Notes under the pieces: model-generated
Told to the model about the DNA's origin: nothing
The model's input: only the letters and a program-made list of their open reading frames with translations
The model's database searches: none
Position numbers and translations under genes: made by a program
Shown: positions 1-5,888 of the stretch, piece after piece
Position numbering within the stretch: position 1 is the stretch's first letter
Layout: the number at the start of each line of letters is the position of its first letter
NCBI GenBank assembly: GCA_002477825.1
Contig: DLKT01000044.1
Coordinates: forward strand, 1 to 54,389
DNA from: Caryophanales bacterium UBA7581
Lineage (GTDB): Bacteria; Bacillota_I; Bacilli_A; RFN20; CAG-826
Direction: 5' to 3'
Length of the DNA: 54,389 nucleotides

Positions 1-28
1 CTACATATCTTACGAGGAGTGTTGAAAT

Positions 29-313
29 ATGAAAAGAGTGATGATTCAACAAAAAAATGAAAAGAATTCTGAATGTTTATCTTTATCAGAAATGCATTTT
101 TATCAACATCTTCTTCGTGATTTAGAATTTGCTCCTGAAGATGAGCATCTCATCCATCAGTTAGCGTTTAAAGAATTACTACAAGAAATGTTTGAAGCCG
201 TAATGAAAGATAAAAACGTCCAAATCGAATATGAAACTTCAAAAGAAAAAGAAACATTATTAGAAACAGTTTTAAAAAAGCTTCAAACATTGAAAGAAAT
301 TGAAATTCATTAA
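29..313 (+). CDS. Small acidic hypothetical protein
   Basis: A 94-residue protein I do not recognise. It starts at an ATG eight bases after GAGGAG (14-19), a good ribosome binding site. The sequence is rich in Glu, Lys and Leu and is predicted helical throughout, with no signal peptide, membrane segment or cysteine cluster. It may be a small cytosolic helical protein. It sits at the window edge, so its operon partners are unseen. The start and coding bias look real, but the function is unknown. Confidence 0.6.
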   Translation: MKRVMIQQKNEKNSECLSLSEMHFYQHLLRDLEFAPEDEHLIHQLAFKELLQEMFEAVMKDKNVQIEYETSKEKETLLETVLKKLQTLKEIEIH

Positions 314-324
314 TTCTTTCTATG

Positions 325-402
325 CAGCATCATCGTAACTAGATAAAGCAGTTGCCTTCTAAGCGGAACAGCTTTGGTTTAACTCTAATTAGGCAAACAG
401 CC
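325..402 (+). pseudogene. Decayed tRNA-Arg copy
   Basis: This segment is clearly related to the intact tRNA-Arg(CCT) at 2235-2311. The block TAAGCGGAAC is identical, and the anticodon loop (reading TCT here), variable region, T arm and 3' acceptor arm can be aligned. The acceptor stem no longer pairs, the anticodon stem depends on wobbles, and no clean CCA end remains. It is followed by a terminator like the one after the intact gene. It is most likely a degenerate duplicate and not a working tRNA. Confidence 0.6.
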
Positions 403-405
403 GTC

Positions 406-438
406 AGTCACTTCTTTCGTGGAGTGACTAATTTTTTT
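406..438 (+). terminator. Terminator after the tRNA remnant
   Basis: Inverted repeat AGTCACT / AGTGACT (406-412 and 423-429) followed by a run of seven T. Sequence and layout match the terminator after the intact tRNA-Arg (2317-2349), so the tRNA and its terminator were duplicated together. Confidence 0.75.
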
Positions 439-687
439 ATCTACCGATTCTCTGTTTAATAGCCTAAATCAAGTTAAAAATGAATTTGTAAAACTTATAA
501 AATTGTTGGTAAAAGTTTTACCACCTTTTGATAAAGAAGTACTGTACAAAAAAATTCAGGTGTAAAATTTTTGATAAGGCAACAATACAAGGCAAAAAAA
601 TACGAAATTTACTATAAACATGCGTATTATCCTAAAATTCAGCAAAAGCAAACTTGCGTATTATCTGTAATTTGTACATTATTTATC
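439..687. other. Intergenic stretch with possible gene remnant
   Basis: No intact gene. One plus-strand frame is open for 45 codons (428 to the stop at 563-565) with a coding-like Lys/Leu/Val-rich composition but no start codon or ribosome binding site, so it could be the tail of a lost gene. The rest is AT-rich and carries the direct repeats and promoter listed separately. Confidence 0.25.
621..665 (+). repeat. Two 11-bp direct repeats
   Basis: TGCGTATTATC occurs at 621-631 and 655-665, 34 bp apart. A partly similar TTGCGTTTTGTC follows at 688 and overlaps the promoter -35 region. The spacing is about three helical turns, as expected for sites of a DNA-binding regulator on one face of the DNA. 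No regulator can be assigned. Confidence 0.45.
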
Positions 688-716
688 TTGCGTTTTGTCG
701 GAAGCTATGATATAAC
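688..716 (+). promoter_or_regulatory. Sigma-A type promoter of ATPase gene 760-2115
   Basis: -35 TTGCGT (688-693), 17-bp spacer, -10 TATAAC (711-716), followed by a leader of about 35 nt with the ribosome binding site GGAAAGGAG just before the ATG at 760. The direct repeats lie directly upstream. Confidence 0.55.
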
Positions 717-759
717 ACTATTGTAAAAACAAATATTTTATTGTTGGAAAGGAGCAATT

Positions 760-2115
760 ATGTTCGAAAGAAAGGTTTATAAAAAGCTATTGATGTGGAA
801 GCAAGAATCTTCCGGAGAAAAAGCTTTGCTTATTGAAGGAGCACGTCGAATAGGTAAATCTACCATTGCGGAAGAGTTTGGAAAAAAGGAATATAAAAGT
901 TATATTCTCGTTGATTTCAACGATGTAAGTGGCGTTGTTAAAGATGCTTTCGAAAAATATATGAATGATTTAGACACTTTCTTTTTAATTTTGTCTACCG
1001 AATATAATGTAACTCTTTACCCAAAAGAATCGCTGATTATTTTTGATGAAATTCAACAATATCCTAAAGCAAGGCAATCGTTAAAAAAGCTTGTCAAAGA
1101 TGGTAGATACGACTATATTGAAACAGGCTCGTTGATTTCAATACGCGAAAACGTCAAAGGGATTACTATTCCGTCGGAAGAAAGACGAATTAGCATGTAT
1201 CCGATGGATTTCGAGGAATTCTGTTGGGCGCTCGGCGAAACTAAAATGACAGAGTATATCAGAAAATGCTTTGACGAAAAGAAACCCTTGGAAGAAGCAT
1301 TGCATCATAAGGCGATGATGCTTTTCAAGCAGTATATTCTCGTAGGCGGAATGCCGAAAGCGATTGAAAAATACCTTGACAATAACCGTAGTTTTGCCGC
1401 TGCCGATAGGGAAAAAAGGGATATTTTATCTCTTTATCGCAGTGATATAAACAAGATTGATAGAAATTATCGGTTGAAAGTTTTATCCATATTCGACCAG
1501 ATACCTGGATTTTTGTCGCAACACGAAAAGAGAGTCCGTTTATCATCCATTGAAAAAAAATCTACCTTCCCTATGTACGAAGAAACGTTCTTTTGGCTTG
1601 GTGATTCGATGATTGTAAACGAATGCTTTAATTGCACCGATCCTAATATTGGATTGTCCGTCAACGAAGAAAGAACCACTCTCAAATGTTATATGAGTGA
1701 CACGGGACTACTTGTAAGCCACGCGTTTGACGAAAACGAACTTACGGAAGAAAATTTATATAAGCAAATATTGCACGATAAATTATCTATCAACGAAGGT
1801 ATGATTTTCGAAAATGCGATTGCGCAATGCCTCGTCGCAAATGGTTATAGATTGTTTTTCTATACTCAATATAACGCTGAAAAGAAACGTAACGATATTG
1901 AAATAGACTTCTTGATTTCTAACGGCAGTAAAACAAAACAAAAAATCTTCCCAATAGAAGTGAAATCGGGAGTAAAATACACAACAACGTCATTGGATAA
2001 TTTCGTTCAGAAATACCATTCAAGAATCGGTCAAGCATATATTATCCATACAAAAAATCTTTGCATAAAGGGAGAAATTCTTTGCATTCCTTCATATATG
2101 GCAATGTGTTTGTAA
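760..2115 (+). CDS. AAA+ ATPase with DUF4143 C-terminal domain
   Basis: A 451-residue ATPase of the AAA_14/DUF4143 type. Walker A is GARRIGKST (about residues 27-35) and Walker B is LIIFDEIQ (about 92-99). A sensor-like TGS follows (about 122-124). The C-terminal part resembles the DUF4143 fold, with an EVKSG motif like those of PD-(D/E)XK nuclease-related domains. It is probably cytosolic. Members are common in gut anaerobes, often near mobile DNA, and their role is not established. The gene is monocistronic with its own promoter and lies between the decayed and the intact tRNA-Arg copies. Codons such as GCG, TCG and CGA look more frequent than in the backbone genes, suggesting recent transfer. 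Confidence 0.85.
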   Translation: MFERKVYKKLLMWKQESSGEKALLIEGARRIGKSTIAEEFGKKEYKSYILVDFNDVSGVVKDAFEKYMNDLDTFFLILSTEYNVTLYPKESLIIFDEIQQYPKARQSLKKLVKDGRYDYIETGSLISIRENVKGITIPSEERRISMYPMDFEEFCWALGETKMTEYIRKCFDEKKPLEEALHHKAMMLFKQYILVGGMPKAIEKYLDNNRSFAAADREKRDILSLYRSDINKIDRNYRLKVLSIFDQIPGFLSQHEKRVRLSSIEKKSTFPMYEETFFWLGDSMIVNECFNCTDPNIGLSVNEERTTLKCYMSDTGLLVSHAFDENELTEENLYKQILHDKLSINEGMIFENAIAQCLVANGYRLFFYTQYNAEKKRNDIEIDFLISNGSKTKQKIFPIEVKSGVKYTTTSLDNFVQKYHSRIGQAYIIHTKNLCIKGEILCIPSYMAMCL

Positions 2116-2234
2116 ATGTGAAGTTATAGCATATAAATAACTAAAAATTTTTAAAAATGACTATAAAAATTGGTATTGTTTCGGCACTGTAAAATTTTGC
2201 AATAACTTTTAAATCGTGCTAAAATACCAAAGAT

Positions 2235-2311
2235 CTGCCTGTACCTCAGTAGGATAGAGGGTCCGCCTCCTAAGCGGAACGCCGTTGGTTCGATTCCAAT
2301 CAGGCAGGCCA
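2235..2311 (+). tRNA. tRNA-Arg (anticodon CCT)
   Basis: A complete cloverleaf: 7-bp acceptor stem (CTGCCTG with CAGGCAG), D stem CCTC/GAGG, anticodon stem TCCGC/GCGGA with loop CTCCTAA (anticodon CCT, codon AGG), T stem GTTGG/CCAAT with a TTCGATT loop, discriminator G and encoded CCA. A terminator follows at once. It is the likely source of the decayed copy at 325-402. Confidence 0.95.
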
Positions 2312-2316
2312 TTTTT

Positions 2317-2349
2317 CAGTTACTTCTTGTGTGGAGTGACTGTTTTTTT
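2317..2349 (+). terminator. Terminator of tRNA-Arg(CCT)
   Basis: Stem CAGTTACT / AGTGACTG (one G-U pair) and a T run. It is related in sequence to the terminator at 406-438. The 200 bp after it hold no gene I can support. Confidence 0.8.
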
Positions 2350-2556
2350 ATGTTTGTACGAATTATATATACCCTGTTTTACCTCAATCAATATGTCTAT
2401 AATTCTTTTTAATCATGGTAAGAATACTGTGGAGTTAATTGCGATACAAAACACGAACGAAAGACAATGAAACCTAGAAAGTAGATATATTAGCAAAAGG
2501 ATAAAGCGATTTATCGATAACATTTTTGTAAAAAATTAAAAATCATTATCCATAAC

Positions 2557-2586
2557 TTGACTTTTTCCATCTTTTTTTGTTATAGT
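2557..2586 (+). promoter_or_regulatory. Promoter of ATPase gene 2609-3838
   Basis: -35 TTGACT (2557-2562), 18-bp spacer, -10 TATAGT (2581-2586). The start codon is only 22 bp further on, after AAGGAG, so the leader is very short. Confidence 0.6.
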
Positions 2587-2608
2587 ATTTGCAAAGGAGA
2601 CTTCTAAT

Positions 2609-3838
2609 ATGAACATGTATATTAGAGAGAATTACTTAAAAAAAATACGTGGTTTCTACCATGCTGACGATTTGATTAAGGTTATCACAGGTGTACGTCG
2701 TTGCGGAAAATCAAGCTTAATGCAAATGATTGCAAATGAACTTAAAGAAGCGGGAATTCCAGAATCAAGAATTATTTATCTTGACCTCGATAAACGAGAA
2801 TATCGAAATATTGTAACGTCCAATCAATTAGAATCTTTAATCATGTCAAAAAGCGAAACAGAAGAGATGAAATATCTCTTTATTGACGAAGTTCAAAATG
2901 TTAAAGATTTTGAGACCGTTATTAATGGTTTTAGAACAGATGGAAATTGGTCGATTTTTATCACCGGATCAAATTCATATCTTTTAAGCGGTGAATTGGT
3001 TACGAAACTGACAGGAAGATATGTCCAGTTTGAACTTTTTACATTAAATTTTCAAGAATATGAAGAGATGAAGGCTTTCTTCGGAAAACCAATAAATCCT
3101 AATCCAATGATTGAACTTACAAATTATATTCTTGAAGGCGGTTTTCCAAGAGCGGTTTTGTTTGATGATATGGCTGATAAAAGAAAATACGTTCAAGATG
3201 TTGTTTCGGAAATTTTTGAAAAAGACATTCGTAAGCGTTTAAAAATTAAAAACAAAGAAACCTTTGAGATAATTCGCAAATATATTATCAATAACTTCGG
3301 TGCAACTACAAGTTTAAATAATATTTGCGAGGCGATAAGAAAAAATGGAACACCTATCAACACTTCTACAATTTCCAAATACGTCAAGGCGCTTATTGAT
3401 GCAAAAATCTTGTATGAATGCCCTCGCTTTGATATGAAATCCAAACGTTCTCTTTCTGGGGAAAAGAAATATTATCTTGCCGATTTGAGTTTTTATTATG
3501 CTGAAAATACGGATAACAAAATCAATTACGGACCGGTACTTGAGAATATCGTCTATATTTATGCGAAGTCGCTCGATTACTCTGTAAGCGTAGGTAGATT
3601 CGGTAAGTTTGAATGCGACTTTATTGTTCGCGGAACGGATATGCAATATGCTTATATTCAAGTAGCTTACACTATTGCATTAAGCAAAGAAACAGAAGAA
3701 CGAGAATATCGTCCGTTAGAAAACATAAAGGACAACTATCCGCGGTACGTTGTTACGACAGACTATCTCTTGCAACAGCGTAGCGGAATAAAACATGTGA
3801 ATTTGATGGACTTTATCAGCAAAAATGAAAAGTTTTAA
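2609..3838 (+). CDS. AAA+ ATPase with DUF4143 C-terminal domain (second)
   Basis: A 409-residue protein of the same broad family as the product of 760-2115. The Walker A region is GVRRCGKSS (about 28-36), Walker B is YLFIDEVQ (about 88-95), and the sensor-like TGSNSYLL is near 119-126. The middle resembles a winged-helix segment, and the C-terminal DUF4143-like part includes a degenerate ECDFIV. Overall similarity to the first ATPase is low, so this is not a recent duplication. The protein is cytosolic with no membrane segment. The biological role is unknown; proposals for the family include DNA-associated or defence functions, and none is shown here. It has its own promoter and no partner gene. 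Confidence 0.85.
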   Translation: MNMYIRENYLKKIRGFYHADDLIKVITGVRRCGKSSLMQMIANELKEAGIPESRIIYLDLDKREYRNIVTSNQLESLIMSKSETEEMKYLFIDEVQNVKDFETVINGFRTDGNWSIFITGSNSYLLSGELVTKLTGRYVQFELFTLNFQEYEEMKAFFGKPINPNPMIELTNYILEGGFPRAVLFDDMADKRKYVQDVVSEIFEKDIRKRLKIKNKETFEIIRKYIINNFGATTSLNNICEAIRKNGTPINTSTISKYVKALIDAKILYECPRFDMKSKRSLSGEKKYYLADLSFYYAENTDNKINYGPVLENIVYIYAKSLDYSVSVGRFGKFECDFIVRGTDMQYAYIQVAYTIALSKETEEREYRPLENIKDNYPRYVVTTDYLLQQRSGIKHVNLMDFISKNEKF

Positions 3839-3873
3839 GTAGTGTTCAACGCTAGGGTTAAAAGGGACAATAA

Positions 3874-4008
3874 AATGGTTATAAAGCATATGTTTTATTA
3901 GACTGTTTCACAAGTTATGATAAAAAGAAAATATTAAAAATGCTTATGTACTATGAAAGTAAAGGATGCTCACTTTTATCATTAGCTGAACTTTCAAATA
4001 TTGCTTAA
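3874..4008 (+). pseudogene. Possible gene remnant
   Basis: An open frame of 44 codons without a start codon or ribosome binding site. It reads like protein sequence (for example KKILKMLMYYESKGCSLLSL) and ends in TAA at 4006-4008. It could be the tail of a lost regulator or mobile-element gene, but chance is possible in DNA this AT-rich. The rest of the 327-bp gap contains only the terminator and the LysR promoter. Confidence 0.2.
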
Positions 4009-4069
4009 GAAAAGAAATTTCTAATTTATAAAACCTATTTAAATTTTTATATAGCTAACGCAAAAAAGT

Positions 4070-4117
4070 AAAAGGTTTCTTTTTTTCCTTATAAAGGAAA
4101 AATGAAATCTTTTTTTT
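4070..4117. terminator. Long hairpin with T run
   Basis: An imperfect inverted repeat of about 18 bp around a TTATAA centre (AAAGGTTTC arm at 4071 and GAAATCTTT arm near 4104), followed by eight T. It could act in either direction. It separates the accessory ATPase region from the LysR gene. Confidence 0.5.
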
Positions 4118-4165
4118 ATATATAGATTTTGATATAATGGTCTCGTAGAATGAGGAGTGAAGCCG

Positions 4166-5092
4166 ATGAACATTATTTATTTGAAGTATGCCGTTGAAGT
4201 AGCTAGAATTGGATCACTCTCTAAAGCGGCAGAAGCACTTTATGTTGCGCAACCCAATCTTTCTCGTGCAATTAAAGAATTAGAAAAAGAGTTAGGCATT
4301 ACAATTTTTGATCGGAATTCAAAAGGAATGACTCTTACTCCAGATGGAGAAAGATTAATTCAATATGGAAAGAAGATTCTTCAACAAATTGATGAAGTGC
4401 AAAACATGTTTAAAGAAGAACAATCCAAAAAAGAAGTCTTTTCGATTTCAGTCCCAAGAGCGTCTTATATTTCGCACGCCTTTGCTTCCTTCTCAAAATA
4501 TTTAATGAATGAAGAACAATGCGATATTTTTTATAAAGAAACGAATGCTTTACGAGCAATCAATAATATTTTGCATGCGGATTATAAATTAGGCATTATT
4601 CGTTATGCTGCGCAATACGATAATTATTTTAAAGAATTGCTAGATTCAAAAAATTTCATCTATGAATTAGTGGCAGAATTTCGTTTTGTTTTATTGATGT
4701 CTAAAGATTGTCCTTTAGCAAAAAAAGAAGAAATTACGTATGAAGATTTAAAAGATTATATCGAAATTGCCCATGCGGATCCTTTTGTCCCTTCGCTTCC
4801 TTTAGCGGAAGTGAAAAAAGAAGAATTACCGGATAATGTCCAAAGAAGAATTTTTGTTTTTGAAAGAGCCAGTCAATTTGATACATTATCTACAAATCCG
4901 AATGCGTTCATGTGGGTATCACCAATTCCTAATGAAACATTAGAAAGATACGGCCTAGTGCAATTTGAATGCAAAGAAAATCAAAAATATTATAAAGATG
5001 TCTTAATTTACCCAAGTACATATCGCCTTTCGAAATTAGATAAGATTTTTATCACTGAATTATGCAAATCCAAAAGGGATTTTATTAAATAA
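4166..5092 (+). CDS. LysR-family transcriptional regulator
   Basis: A 308-residue LysR-type regulator. The N-terminal winged helix-turn-helix (about residues 1-60) has the typical pattern of an Ala-rich recognition helix followed by SRAIKELEKELG and LTPDGERL. The rest is the substrate-binding-protein-like effector domain. I use ATG 4166 and not the upstream GTG at 4157, because GAGGAG (4152-4157) overlaps that GTG and stands eight bases before the ATG. A -10 TATAAT lies at 4133-4138. The gene lies directly upstream of rex in the same direction, separated by about 150 bp with the double palindrome, so it might regulate the redox operon. The ligand is unknown. Confidence 0.88.
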   Translation: MNIIYLKYAVEVARIGSLSKAAEALYVAQPNLSRAIKELEKELGITIFDRNSKGMTLTPDGERLIQYGKKILQQIDEVQNMFKEEQSKKEVFSISVPRASYISHAFASFSKYLMNEEQCDIFYKETNALRAINNILHADYKLGIIRYAAQYDNYFKELLDSKNFIYELVAEFRFVLLMSKDCPLAKKEEITYEDLKDYIEIAHADPFVPSLPLAEVKKEELPDNVQRRIFVFERASQFDTLSTNPNAFMWVSPIPNETLERYGLVQFECKENQKYYKDVLIYPSTYRLSKLDKIFITELCKSKRDFIK

Positions 5093-5127
5093 AAAAGTGA
5101 AAAAAGCTAGGAAAATAAAGGAAAAAA

Positions 5128-5165
5128 TTCATTTCGATACACTTATATCGATAATGATATATCGA
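5128..5165 (+). promoter_or_regulatory. Redox operon promoter with two overlapping 18-bp palindromes
   Basis: Two palindromes of the form TCGATA-N6-TATCGA lie at 5134-5151 and 5148-5165. They share the central TCGA, so three TCGA half-sites recur every 14 bp. A possible promoter is -35 TTCATT (5128-5133), 16-bp spacer and -10 GATAAT (5150-5155), so the first palindrome fills the spacer and the second covers the -10. The overall length equals known Rex operators (TTGTTAA-N4-TTAACAA type), but the bases differ. Rex autoregulation is the simplest reading; the LysR protein is the alternative. Confidence 0.6.
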
Positions 5166-5239
5166 CATGTAATATTTATATTTCAATAAAGGAGGAATGG
5201 GAAGTACAATTGTAACGGATAAAGTAAGGAGATGGTATA

Positions 5240-5860
5240 GTGAAACAAAATAGACTCTCAAGATCAGTATTAGAACGATTGCCTATCTATTTGCATTATT
5301 TGTATTCTTTACAAATGAATGAAAATGACACGATTTCATCGGCTAGCATAGCTAGAGCACTTCAACTTGGTGAAGTTCAAGTGCGAAAAGATTTATCTTT
5401 AGTCTGTGGAACGGGCAAGCCCAAAATTGGTTACGTCAAAAAAGATTTAATGAACCATTTAGAAGAAGCCTTAAGTTGTCATAACGAAACAAAAGCCGTT
5501 GTGATAGGCGTAGGAAATCTAGGTAAAACATTATTATCTTATAGCCATTTTAATGAGTATGGCTTAGTTCTTGTTGCGGGATTTGATAACGATTCTTCAA
5601 AAGTGGGAGAACTTTCTAATGGTAAAAAAGTTTACCCCATTGAAGAACTTAAAAAATACTGCCAAGAAGAAAACATTAAAATCGGTGTAATCACCGTACC
5701 AGAAAAAGAGGCACAAAAAGTTTGTGATCTATTAGTGGAAGCGGGTATCATTGCCATTTGGAATTTTACACCAGGAAGACTTACTTTGCCGAGCTATATT
5801 CGTGTAAGAAACGAAAATATGGCGGCATCACTTGCTGTTTTATCAGCAAGCATTAAATAA
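5240..5860 (+). CDS. rex: Redox-sensing transcriptional repressor Rex
   Basis: A 206-residue protein, the usual Rex length. The N-terminal winged helix (about 1-80) contains the conserved QVRKDLS. The Rossmann domain has VVIGVGNLGKTL (about 87-98) for NAD(H) binding, and a C-terminal swapped helix ends the protein. Rex represses fermentation genes and leaves DNA when NADH is high. The start is GTG at 5240, eight bases after AAGGAG (5227-5232). It is the first gene of the adhE-hydrogenase operon, so it probably controls its own transcription and that of the genes below it. Confidence 0.95.
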   Translation: MKQNRLSRSVLERLPIYLHYLYSLQMNENDTISSASIARALQLGEVQVRKDLSLVCGTGKPKIGYVKKDLMNHLEEALSCHNETKAVVIGVGNLGKTLLSYSHFNEYGLVLVAGFDNDSSKVGELSNGKKVYPIEELKKYCQEENIKIGVITVPEKEAQKVCDLLVEAGIIAIWNFTPGRLTLPSYIRVRNENMAASLAVLSASIK

Positions 5861-5888
5861 GAATGAATAAAAAAAGGAGTTCAAAAAT

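Noticed and set aside
2285..2470. 61-codon frame starting inside the tRNA-Arg
   Set aside because: It overlaps the tRNA and its terminator, has no ribosome binding site and resembles nothing.
4157..4165. GTG 4157 as LysR start
   Set aside because: It overlaps the ribosome binding site; ATG 4166 has proper spacing.
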